A DNA stretch of 13,611 nucleotides from the NCBI GenBank assembly GCA_017471125.1, contig JAFUWR010000128.1, forward strand, positions 1 to 13,611, in the 5' to 3' direction. Of the stretch, positions 1 through 5,692 are shown in pieces. This DNA comes from Clostridia bacterium. Lineage in GTDB: Bacteria; Bacillota; Clostridia; Christensenellales; Aristaeellaceae. The notes beneath the pieces are model-generated. The model was not told the DNA's origin. It worked only from the letters and a program-made list of their open reading frames with translations, and did not search any database. The position numbers were made by a program, and so were the translations under genes. Every line of letters begins with the position of its first letter. Position 1 is the stretch's first letter.

Positions 1-722
1 GACTGCTCCAGCCGTTCGGCCAGCGCCGCGGCGTGGGCGGGGGAACCGGCCAGGGGCCGCCATTCGTCGCTGTCCTCGGGCCACTCGATGCCCCCGGCGG
101 CCAGGTCATAGCCCTCCAGCGCCGCCTGGCGCTCGGCCCGGGCGTCGCTCCACCGCGCCTGCACGGCGCGGGTGATGTCGTCGTAGAGCCGGGTGTCGAA
201 GATCTGGCGAAAGATCTCCTGCCGCTCGCTGGACTTGGCGTTCAGGATCTTCATGAAGTCGCCCTGGGCGATCATGGCCACCTGGCCGAACTGGGCCTCG
301 TTCAGGCCCAGCAGCTCCTCCACCGCCCGGCGCACCTCCTCCACACGGGACCAGACCCGCCCGTCGTCCAGGCACTCCATCGTCGCCTCGGCGGGCTTGG
401 GCGTCTTGCGACCGGGTTTCAGGTACTCCGGGTTGCGGGTGACGCGGTAGCGCTTCCCCCGGTGCTCGAAGGTGAACGCCACCCACGTCTCCGCGTCCGG
501 CGCGGCGAAGTCGCTGCGGAAGGACTTGCTGCTGCGCCGCTTGCTGCCGCCGCTGGCCTGGCCGTAGAGGGCGAAGCAGATGACGTCGAACAGCGTGGTC
601 TTGCCCGCGCCGGTGTCGCCGGTGACGAGGAACAGCCCGCTCGCGCCCAGGCGCGTGAAGTCCAGCGTCTCCTCCCCGCGGTAGGGGCCGAAGGCGCACA
701 GCTTCAATTCAATCGGCCGCAT
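1..722 (-). CDS. sbcC: SbcC exonuclease subunit, N-terminal part (cut by window edge)
   Basis: Large ATPase subunit of the SbcCD (Mre11-Rad50 type) nuclease complex, which processes hairpins and double-strand ends. Only the first 240 codons are present; the family is usually about 1000 residues or more, so the coiled coil and the C-terminal Walker B half lie beyond the left edge. The protein begins MRPIELKLCAFGPYRG, the typical N-terminus of the SbcC/Rad50 ATPase head. A Walker A motif GDTGAGKT sits at residues 35-42, followed by LFDVICFALYG. A Q-loop region (AQFGQVAMIAQGDF) lies near residue 153, then FMKIL and ERQEIFRQIFDT. The start codon overlaps the 3' end of sbcD by 14 bases, implying translational coupling in the tatD-sbcD-sbcC operon. 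Identification is firm. Nothing looks damaged in the visible part. Confidence 0.95.
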   Translation of the reverse strand, partial: MRPIELKLCAFGPYRGEETLDFTRLGASGLFLVTGDTGAGKTTLFDVICFALYGQASGGSKRRSSKSFRSDFAAPDAETWVAFTFEHRGKRYRVTRNPEYLKPGRKTPKPAEATMECLDDGRVWSRVEEVRRAVEELLGLNEAQFGQVAMIAQGDFMKILNAKSSERQEIFRQIFDTRLYDDITRAVQARWSDARAERQAALEGYDLAAGGIEWPEDSDEWRPLAGSPAHAAALAERLEQ

Positions 723-1842
723 GGCCCGATCCCTCCTCCAGTTCGCGGATGATGTCGCGTATCACGCCGACGCGCCGCGCGTCCGGCGGCACGTGGTTGT
801 TCTGGGCGGTGTAGAAGTCGATGAAGTGCTCGAGGGCGTCCTTGCGCTCGGCGTCGGCCAATTCGACCTCCGTCAGCTCCGCGTTGGTGCGGCTGTTCTG
901 GACGCGCAGGGCGATGAGGTTCGGGTACACGATCCGAAGCGCGCCCAGCGGGTCGGGCGGCGGCAGCTCGTCGGTGAGCACCGCGCCCACGTAGTCGTCG
1001 GAGGCAAGGTTTGGGGCGGCGATGTCCGCAAGAATTCCCGTCACCGTCCGCACGTCCCGCAGGGGACGGAGGGGGACGTGTTCAAATATTATCGTGCCCT
1101 TCTCGCGCAATTCCACGATGGCCGCGCCCTTGCGCTGATGTTCCTCGGTGAGCGCGTATTTCAGCGGCGACCCGGCGTAGCACACCCGGCCCCCGGCCAG
1201 CCGCTGCGGGGCGTGCAGGTGGCCCAGGGCCACGTAGTCGAAGCCGTCGAACGCCTCCGCGGGCACCTGGTCCAGCCCGCCGACGATGCGCTGCTCCGAG
1301 TCCGACAGCGCCGCGCCGGTGACGTACTGATGCGCCACCAGCACGCTGCGGGCGGCGGGGTCCAGCTTGGCCGTGGCGACGGCGGCGCGGACGGCGTCCT
1401 CGTAGGTCTGTATGGCATCGTCATTCAATGCCCGCCGGACGTGGACGGGCTTGATGAACGGCAGGAGGTAGACGTGTACCTCGCCGTAGGCGTCCTTCAA
1501 TACGTGCCGGTGGAGCGCACCGTCGAAGCCGCCCTCGGCGTGGATGCCCGCGCCTGACAGCAGCGCCCGGCAGTATTCCACCAGGTCGCCGCCGTCGTGG
1601 TTCCCGGCGATCATGTAGACCGGCCGGCCCGCGCCCGCAAGCCGGGTCAGGAAGTCCCCGGCCAGCCGCACCGCGTCGCCGCCGGGCTGGGGCCGGTCGT
1701 ACACGTCCCCGGCGATGAGCACGGCGTCGCAGTCCCCGGCCAGTTCCACGAGCCGGTCGAGGATGTATTTCTGGTCCTCCAACAGGCTCAGCCCGTTCAG
1801 ACGCCGCCCCAGGTGCAGGTCCGCGATGTGCAGAAATCTCAT
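709..1842 (-). CDS. sbcD: SbcD exonuclease subunit (Mre11-like phosphoesterase)
   Basis: Metal-dependent nuclease subunit of SbcCD, 377 residues, normal for the family. Calcineurin-like phosphoesterase motifs are in order: DLH at 8-10, GDVYD at 45-49, GNHD at 80-83, then VLVAHQ and the metal-binding GHLH (YVALGHLHAP) further on. The C-terminal capping region contains EHVPLRPLRDVRTVTG, as in other SbcD proteins. The ATG at 1840-1842 overlaps the tatD stop codon in an ATGA arrangement (4-base overlap), which fixes the start: MRFLHIADLHLG is the canonical N-terminus. The open frame continues upstream through tatD, but that extension is a shadow of tatD in another frame. The 3' end overlaps sbcC by 14 bases. 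Confidence 0.96.
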   Translation of the reverse strand: MRFLHIADLHLGRRLNGLSLLEDQKYILDRLVELAGDCDAVLIAGDVYDRPQPGGDAVRLAGDFLTRLAGAGRPVYMIAGNHDGGDLVEYCRALLSGAGIHAEGGFDGALHRHVLKDAYGEVHVYLLPFIKPVHVRRALNDDAIQTYEDAVRAAVATAKLDPAARSVLVAHQYVTGAALSDSEQRIVGGLDQVPAEAFDGFDYVALGHLHAPQRLAGGRVCYAGSPLKYALTEEHQRKGAAIVELREKGTIIFEHVPLRPLRDVRTVTGILADIAAPNLASDDYVGAVLTDELPPPDPLGALRIVYPNLIALRVQNSRTNAELTEVELADAERKDALEHFIDFYTAQNNHVPPDARRVGVIRDIIRELEEGSGHAAD

Positions 1843-2621
1843 GGCTCGATCCTCATGACCGCGCAGGCGTTTTGCCACAGGCGCTCGGACAGCGCCTCCG
1901 GGTCCTCGCCGCGGAACTCGGCCAGCTTGTCGAAGGTGTGGACGATGAAGGACGGCTCGTTGCGCCGCCCGCGCAGCGGCACGGGGGCCATGTAGGGGCA
2001 GTCCGTCTCGATCAGCAGCCGGTCGGCGGGGGTGTTCTGGGCGACTTCGCGCAGCTTCGGCGCGTTCTTGAAGGTCAGCGCCCCGGACAGGGAGATGTAG
2101 AAGCCCAGGTCCAGGTAGACCTTCGCCGCCTCCCAGCTTCCGGTGTAGCAGTGCATGATGCCGCCGGACAGCCGCCCGCGGTGGGCGCGGAGGATGTCCA
2201 TGCAGTCGCCGTGGGCCTCGCGGATGTGGAGCTGCACGGGGATGTCCAGCGCATGGGCCAGGTCGAGTTGGATATCGAACACCCGCCGCTGGGTGTCCCG
2301 GGGCGACAGGTCGTAGTGGTAGTCCAGCCCGATCTCCCCCAGCAGGCGGCACTTGGGGTGGGCGAGGTATTTCCGCACCGTAGCCTCGGAGTCGGCGTCC
2401 CAGCCGGAGGCGTTGTGGGGGTGGACGCCGATGGCGGCGTACAGGAAGTCGTGGGCGTCGGCGAGGGCAAAGACCCTCTCCTCGTTGGGCGCCTCCTCCC
2501 GGGGGTCGGCCACCACCAGCGCGCGCCGGACCCCCGCGGCGCGGAAGCGGTCGATCACGTCCCGGCGGTCCTCGTCGAAGCGCGGGTCGGCGATGTGGCA
2601 GTGGGTGTCGAAAAGTCTCAT
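1839..2621 (-). CDS. tatD: TatD family metal-dependent hydrolase (DNase)
   Basis: 260-residue TatD-family amidohydrolase-fold enzyme; characterised members are metal-dependent deoxyribonucleases. Visible metal and catalytic residues: HCH at 7-9, E96 in LLGEIGLDYHYD, H132 in QLHIREAHGD, H157 in GGIMHCYTGS and D207 in LLIETDCPY. Length is typical (about 255-265). Start: ATG at 2619-2621 is preceded by GGAGG (2628-2632) with 6 bases of spacing, and MRLFDTHCHI is the expected first strand of the barrel. It is the first gene of an operon with sbcD and sbcC, driven by the promoter at 2655-2683. Association with sbcDC suggests a nucleic acid repair role, but that is inference; the physiological substrate of most TatD proteins is unsettled. 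Confidence 0.95.
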   Translation of the reverse strand: MRLFDTHCHIADPRFDEDRRDVIDRFRAAGVRRALVVADPREEAPNEERVFALADAHDFLYAAIGVHPHNASGWDADSEATVRKYLAHPKCRLLGEIGLDYHYDLSPRDTQRRVFDIQLDLAHALDIPVQLHIREAHGDCMDILRAHRGRLSGGIMHCYTGSWEAAKVYLDLGFYISLSGALTFKNAPKLREVAQNTPADRLLIETDCPYMAPVPLRGRRNEPSFIVHTFDKLAEFRGEDPEALSERLWQNACAVMRIEP

Positions 2622-2654
2622 GGGCAGCCTCCATTGTGGGTGTGTGATGCTATT

Positions 2655-2683
2655 ATCATATCACACTTTTTTCCCGCAGTCAA
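2655..2683 (-). promoter_or_regulatory. Sigma-A promoter of tatD-sbcD-sbcC
   Basis: On the minus strand TTGACT (2678-2683) and TATGAT (2655-2660) are separated by exactly 17 bases. Both hexamers match the sigma-A consensus at five of six positions. The -10 lies about 33 bases upstream of the tatD start codon and about 22 bases from its GGAGG. It sits back to back with the plus-strand promoter of the neighbouring gene. Confidence 0.8.
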
Positions 2684-2691
2684 AAACGGCC

Positions 2692-2721
2692 TTGCCAGCG
2701 CCGCCGGGGACGTGCTATACT
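2692..2721 (+). promoter_or_regulatory. Sigma-A-like promoter of the secreted-protein gene
   Basis: TTGCCA (2692-2697) and TATACT (2716-2721) are spaced by 18 bases and followed by AAGGAG (2728-2733) and the ATG at 2743. The two divergent promoters occupy 2655-2721 without overlapping; their -35 elements are only 8 bases apart. The short leader (about 15 bases) leaves little room for further regulation. Confidence 0.6.
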
Positions 2722-2742
2722 TATGGTAAGGAGTTGATACAG

Positions 2743-3525
2743 ATGAAGCGGGTCGTCGCGCTGGCGCTGGTGGTGCTGCTCACCGCGTCGGCGGCGCTCG
2801 CCCTGACGGCGGACGGCCTCATCCCGAGGGCCGCGCTGTGGGGCGCGTCGCGCAAGACGGTGGCGGGCACGATCGCGCTCAAGACCGCCGAGGTCAAGGT
2901 CAACAAGAAGCCCGCCCTGCGGGTCAGGGGCCTGGAGGTCGAGGGCCTGGCCATGGACGGGTACTACATCTTCGGCCAGAACATGCGGACCTACTACGGC
3001 CTGTCCAAGGCGACCTTCATCCTGTCGGGCGCGGAGAAGCGCACGTCCAAGGAATTGAAGGCGGCCTACGACGGGCTGGTCGCGGGCATGACGCGGAAGC
3101 TGGGCGCGCCGGACGCGACCGGCAAGGCATCGGCGGTTTGGGAGCGTACCGATCATAAGGTCGAGGTGCTCCGGGGCAGGTTCTCCAAGTACAGCGGCTC
3201 CGACGAGACCAGCGTGGGCGTGGTGGTCACGGGCAAGGACCTGCCGACCCCCGCCCCGACGGTGAAGTCCACCCCGCGGCCCACCCGCACGCCGCGCCCC
3301 ACCAAGACGCCCAGGCCCACAAAGACCCCGAAGCCCGCCAAGGCCCCGTCCCGCAACGCCGCCTCCGGCGGCAGCTACGTGCTCAACACCAAGACGATGA
3401 AGTTCCACTACCCAAGCTGCCGCGACGTGGGCAAGATGAACAGCGAGAACAGGCAGTACGTCAGTTGGTCCCGGAGCGAGGTCATCCGCCGCGGGTATCG
3501 CCCGTGCGGGCATTGTGAGCCGTAG
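2743..3525 (+). CDS. Secreted protein with P/T-rich linker and C-terminal Ada-like Cys/His domain, function unknown
   Basis: 260 residues. Residues 1-20 look like a signal peptide (MKRVV, hydrophobic stretch, AALA before L21). Residues 21 to about 165 form an unrecognised, probably alpha/beta domain with WGASRKTV, then YYIFGQN, LRL-type strands and a later YDGLVAGMTRKLGAPD segment; this resembles small extracellular domains with an IPWGTS-type start, a weak impression. Residues about 168-200 are a linker of TPRPTRTPRPTK-like repeats, common in exported Clostridia proteins. Residues 212-260 (YVLNTKTMKFHYPSC ... GYRPCGHC) match the small domain often annotated as Ada-like metal binding, with likely zinc ligands H222, C226, C255 and C258. 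Start chosen by AAGGAG at 9 bases spacing; the upstream open frame antisense to tatD is spurious. Divergent from tatD-sbcDC. No function can be assigned. Confidence 0.85.
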   Translation: MKRVVALALVVLLTASAALALTADGLIPRAALWGASRKTVAGTIALKTAEVKVNKKPALRVRGLEVEGLAMDGYYIFGQNMRTYYGLSKATFILSGAEKRTSKELKAAYDGLVAGMTRKLGAPDATGKASAVWERTDHKVEVLRGRFSKYSGSDETSVGVVVTGKDLPTPAPTVKSTPRPTRTPRPTKTPRPTKTPKPAKAPSRNAASGGSYVLNTKTMKFHYPSCRDVGKMNSENRQYVSWSRSEVIRRGYRPCGHCEP

Positions 3526-3563
3526 GGGTTGAGGGATTAGGGAGTAGGCAGTAGGGAGTAGGG
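3526..3563 (+). repeat. Heptanucleotide tandem repeat directly after the stop codon
   Basis: Immediately after the TAG stop (3523-3525) come five 7-base units: GGGTTGA, GGGATTA, GGGAGTA, GGCAGTA, GGGAGTA, then GGGG. The last three units are identical to those near pheA/aroE (11864-11989). The units drift from degenerate to perfect going away from the gene. G-rich on the sense strand. Confidence 0.8.
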
Positions 3564-3577
3564 GAAAACGGCGTCGC

Positions 3578-3604
3578 GTAGGGGCGCTGCCCTCAGCGCC
3601 CGCC
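3578..3604 (+). repeat. GTAGGGGCG...CGCCCGCC hairpin element, copy 1
   Basis: Flanks GTAGGGGCG (3578-3586) and CGCCCGCC (3597-3604) enclose inner arms CTG/CAG around a CCCT loop. The same flanks recur at 3657-3682 with different but complementary inner arms, so these are two members of one structure-preserving repeat family. Confidence 0.7.
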
Positions 3605-3650
3605 AGGCTCCCATGCGCAGGGGGAGCTGTCAGCGAAGCTGACTGAGGGG
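3605..3650 (-). repeat. Clostridial-type dispersed hairpin repeat, inverted copy (truncated-looking)
   Basis: Read on the minus strand it has the order CCCTCAGTC, hairpin (GTCAGC/GCTGAC, loop TTC), AGCTCCCC, then a second stem to GGGAGCC. This is the same module order as the minus-strand half of the element at 5527-5662. Part of the composite region upstream of the MATE gene. Confidence 0.6.
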
Positions 3651-3656
3651 GCGCTT

Positions 3657-3682
3657 GTAGGGGCGACGTTGCGTCGCCCGCC
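3657..3682 (+). repeat. GTAGGGGCG...CGCCCGCC hairpin element, copy 2
   Basis: Flanks GTAGGGGCG (3657-3665) and CGCCCGCC (3675-3682) are identical to copy 1, but the inner arms are ACG/CGT around a TTG loop. Total perfect stem is 8 bp. Confidence 0.7.
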
Positions 3683-3686
3683 CGGG

Positions 3687-3815
3687 GACCTCATCCGTCT
3701 TGCGCTTCGCGCAATCCACCATTCCAGGGCCTGCCGGCCCGTTCTCGCTGAAAACAGTCCACTGGACTGTTTTCCGGGCGCTCGAACCCCCACAGGGGAA
3801 GGCTTTTGGCTGACG
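3687..3815 (+). repeat. Dispersed hairpin repeat, direct copy, apparently interrupted by another hairpin
   Basis: Starts GACCTCATCCGTC (3687-3699), comparable to GACCTCTCCGTC at 5529-5540, followed by a TTGCGC/GCGCAA hairpin and TCCACC. It ends CCCCACAGGGGAAGGC. Between TCCACC and the CCCC stem lie about 70 bases with GGGCC/GGCCC and an 11-bp GAAAACAGTCC stem that the copy at 5529-5584 lacks, suggesting nested insertion. The boundaries are approximate. Confidence 0.5.
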
Positions 3816-4002
3816 CGCCGAGGTCATAACATGCACAAAGGTGTGTTTGGATAGAAAAAGGGAAGGTTGCGAACCCCGTGGGTTCGCAAGTCGGCCCTTG
3901 GGCCGACCGCGGACGTCACAAATCGAAGATTTAGTGACGCCGCGCCGCACGGGGGAAAAAGGCAACCTTTACTAAAGGTGGCCTTGTGCCCCCGGAGGAT
4001 GC

Positions 4003-4029
4003 TTGTCCGCGGACAAAATAATATATGAT
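4003..4029 (+). promoter_or_regulatory. Candidate promoter and palindromic operator of the MATE gene
   Basis: TTGTCCGCGGACAA (4003-4016) is a perfect 14-base palindrome. Its first half, TTGTCC, can serve as a -35 to TATGAT (4024-4029) with a short 15-base spacer; TAATAT (4019-4024) is an alternative -10. A palindrome over the -35 of an efflux-pump gene is what a dimeric repressor site would look like, but no regulator gene is nearby. The DNA switches sharply to AT-rich just after it. Confidence 0.45.
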
Positions 4030-4056
4030 TTATACACTTATGAAACAGGAGCATAA

Positions 4057-5451
4057 ATGCAAAACATGACGGACAAATCGTCGGGCAAGAGCCTGACCCG
4101 CATGGTCCTTGCGCTGGCGTGGCCGACGATGCTGGAACAATGGCTGTCGGTGGCGGCGCAATACGTGGACTCGGCGATGGTGGGCCGACTGGGCGCGGCG
4201 GCGACGGCGGCGGTGGGCACCACCTCCACGGTGAGCTGGATGGTGGGCAGCTCGGTGGCGGCGCTGGCGCTGGGCTTCCTGGCCTACATCGCCCGGGAGT
4301 ACGGGGCCCAGCGCTACGACAACGCGGCCCGGGCCGCGGCGCAGTCGGCGCTGGCGGCGCTGGTGTCGGGGCTGTTCTTCACGGGGCTGGCGCTGGCGCT
4401 GAGCGGGCTCGTCCCCCGGTGGATGAACGCGGCCCCGGAGGTCGCGCCCACGGCGTCCAAATACTTCTTCATCATCTACACGCCCATGGTGTTCAGGGCG
4501 GCCACCATCATCTTCGGCACGGCGCTTCGGGCCTCGGGCGACACGCGCACGCCCATGAAGGTCAACCTGATCGTGAACGGGCTGAACGTGGTGCTGAACT
4601 ATTTCCTCATCTACGAGACCCGGGCGGTCGGCCTGCTGGGGCTGCGCCTCAATATGCCCGGCGCGGGCATGGGCGTCATCGGCGCGGCGGTGGGCACGGC
4701 GGTGGCGGTGGCCGTCGGCGGCGTCATGATGACCGTCGCCCTGTGGCGGCACCCGAGGCTCTCCCCGAGGGGCCACAGCCTGCGGCCCGACATGGCCATC
4801 CTCAAGCCGTGCCTGAAGGTGGCGGTGCCCTCGGCGCTGCAGCGGTTCGGCACGTCCTTCGGCTACGTGGCGTTCGCGTCGGTCATCAACGGGCTGGGCA
4901 CGGTGTCCACCGCCGCCCACACCATCGCCAACACCGCCGAGTCCGCGTTCTACATCCCCGCCTACGGCATACAGACCGCGGCGGCCACGCTGTCGGGCCA
5001 GGCCTATGGCATGCGCGACGAGCGCCGGATGCGGGACGTGACCCGGACGCTGCTGCGCCTCGAGGCGATGATGATGACCCTGTCCGGGGCGCTGCTGTTC
5101 GTGCTCGCCGAGTGGATGATGCGCCGGTTCACCCCGGACGAGCGCGTCGTGCGCCTCGGCACCGTGGTGCTGCGGATGGTCGCCGTCACCGAGCCCCTCT
5201 ACGGCGTGGCCGTGGTGCTGGAGGGCATCTTCCAGGGCGTCGGCGACATCATGTACGCCTTCGGCTGCAACATCGCCGGCATGTGGGGCGTGCGCGTGCT
5301 GGGCACCGTCATCGCCGTCCACGTGTTCGGCGGCGGGCTCACCGCGGCCTGGGGCTGCATGATCGCCCACAATATATTGCTGTTCATACTCTTCCTGATC
5401 CGCTACCGCACCGGGAAGTGGAACCCGCTGGTGACGGGGGACAGGTTTTAG
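4057..5451 (+). CDS. MATE family multidrug/sodium antiporter-type efflux transporter
   Basis: 464-residue polytopic inner-membrane protein, normal for MATE transporters (about 440-480, twelve helices). The N-terminal MatE repeat starts MVLALAWPTMLEQWLSVAAQYVDSAMVGRLG, followed by AYIAREYGA and FGTALRASGDTRTPM at the end of the first half. The second repeat begins LKVAVPSALQRFG and contains TIANTAESAFYIPAYGIQTAAATLSGQAYG and VLEGIFQGVGD. Such proteins export cationic compounds using a Na+ or H+ gradient; the substrate here is unknown. Start: ATG 4057 is preceded by AGGAG (4047-4051) at 5 bases; an ATG at 4066 is the alternative but its spacing is worse. Monocistronic: hairpin repeats upstream, heptamers and a bidirectional terminator downstream. 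Confidence 0.95.
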   Translation: MQNMTDKSSGKSLTRMVLALAWPTMLEQWLSVAAQYVDSAMVGRLGAAATAAVGTTSTVSWMVGSSVAALALGFLAYIAREYGAQRYDNAARAAAQSALAALVSGLFFTGLALALSGLVPRWMNAAPEVAPTASKYFFIIYTPMVFRAATIIFGTALRASGDTRTPMKVNLIVNGLNVVLNYFLIYETRAVGLLGLRLNMPGAGMGVIGAAVGTAVAVAVGGVMMTVALWRHPRLSPRGHSLRPDMAILKPCLKVAVPSALQRFGTSFGYVAFASVINGLGTVSTAAHTIANTAESAFYIPAYGIQTAAATLSGQAYGMRDERRMRDVTRTLLRLEAMMMTLSGALLFVLAEWMMRRFTPDERVVRLGTVVLRMVAVTEPLYGVAVVLEGIFQGVGDIMYAFGCNIAGMWGVRVLGTVIAVHVFGGGLTAAWGCMIAHNILLFILFLIRYRTGKWNPLVTGDRF

Positions 5452-5524
5452 GGGAGTGTGGAGTGTGGAGTGTGGAGTGAGGAGCGGCCGGAGGGAACAG
5501 GGAGCAGGGAACAGGGAACAGGGG
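5452..5524 (+). repeat. Two heptanucleotide tandem arrays directly after the MATE stop codon
   Basis: After TAG (5449-5451) come GGAGTGT three times and GGAGTGA (5453-5480), a short GGAGCGG/CCGGA spacer, then GGGAACA, GGGAGCA, GGGAACA, GGGAACA (5493-5520) and GGGG. The unit sequence differs between the two arrays but the 7-base period and G-rich sense strand are shared. Confidence 0.85.
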
Positions 5525-5526
5525 CG

Positions 5527-5662
5527 ACGACCTCTCCGTCATTTGCTGCGCAAATGCCACCTCTCCTGGGAGGAGAGGCAAGGGGGTCACGACTGTACGC
5601 GGCAGCCTTGGCTCCCCTCTCAGGGGAGCTGGCTGGCACATAGTGCCAGACTGAGAGGTCGT
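5527..5662. mobile_element. MITE-like 136-bp element with 14-bp terminal inverted repeats
   Basis: ACGACCTCTCCGTC (5527-5540) and the reverse complement of 5649-5662 (ACGACCTCTCAGTC) match at 13 of 14 bases. The inside holds four hairpins in mirror order: ATTTGC/GCAAAT (5541-5555), CCTCTCC/GGAGAGG (5560-5578), GCTCCCC/GGGGAGC (5611-5629) and TGGCAC/GTGCCA (5634-5648). It can be read as two copies of one repeat facing each other, joined by 5585-5605. No open frame, no transposase and no obvious target duplication. A non-autonomous element is the best guess; a transposition origin is inferred from shape only. Confidence 0.55.
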
Positions 5663-5692
5663 TCCCAGGGTAACTACATTTCCCATTTCGGT

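Larger units (their letters stand above)
3564..4002. repeat. Hairpin-rich composite repeat region between the secreted-protein gene and the MATE gene
   Basis: No credible gene. The stretch is a chain of compact inverted repeats. Stems (arms/loop): 3582-3601 (8 bp, CCCT loop), 3607-3627 (6 bp, 9-nt loop), 3629-3643 (6 bp, GAA), 3661-3679 (8 bp, TTG), 3700-3714 (6 bp, TTC), 3727-3740 (5 bp, TGCC), 3750-3774 (11 bp, ACT), 3788-3798 (4 bp, ACA), 3867-3889 (10 bp, CGT), 3890-3907 (7-8 bp), 3908-3944 (16 bp with two single-base bulges, GAA), 3951-3993 (5+5+6 bp with internal loops, ACT). Several belong to recognisable subfamilies seen again at 5527-5662. Open frames here are repeat-derived. Function unknown; could be decayed mobile repeats or a structured RNA leader. 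Confidence 0.75.

Noticed and set aside
1843..2634. In-frame upstream extension of sbcD making a 641-residue protein
   Set aside because: The extra part is tatD read in another frame. sbcD has a canonical start overlapping the tatD stop.
2353..2742. Upstream extension of the secreted-protein gene
   Set aside because: It runs antisense through tatD and across both promoters; the ATG at 2743 has a clear ribosome binding site and starts a signal peptide.
3831..3854. Seven-codon leader-like frame MHKGVFG before the contiguous hairpins
   Set aside because: No good ribosome binding site, no run of a regulatory amino acid, and it seems part of the repeat itself.
3630..3965. 111-codon minus-strand open frame in the repeat region
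   Set aside because: Made entirely of hairpin repeats, no ribosome binding site. Similar short frames recur wherever such repeats occur.
5527..5662. REP/BIME element with a RAYT transposase
   Set aside because: No tyrosine HUH transposase gene in the window and the ends do not show the GTAG-hairpin REP signature; left as MITE-like.
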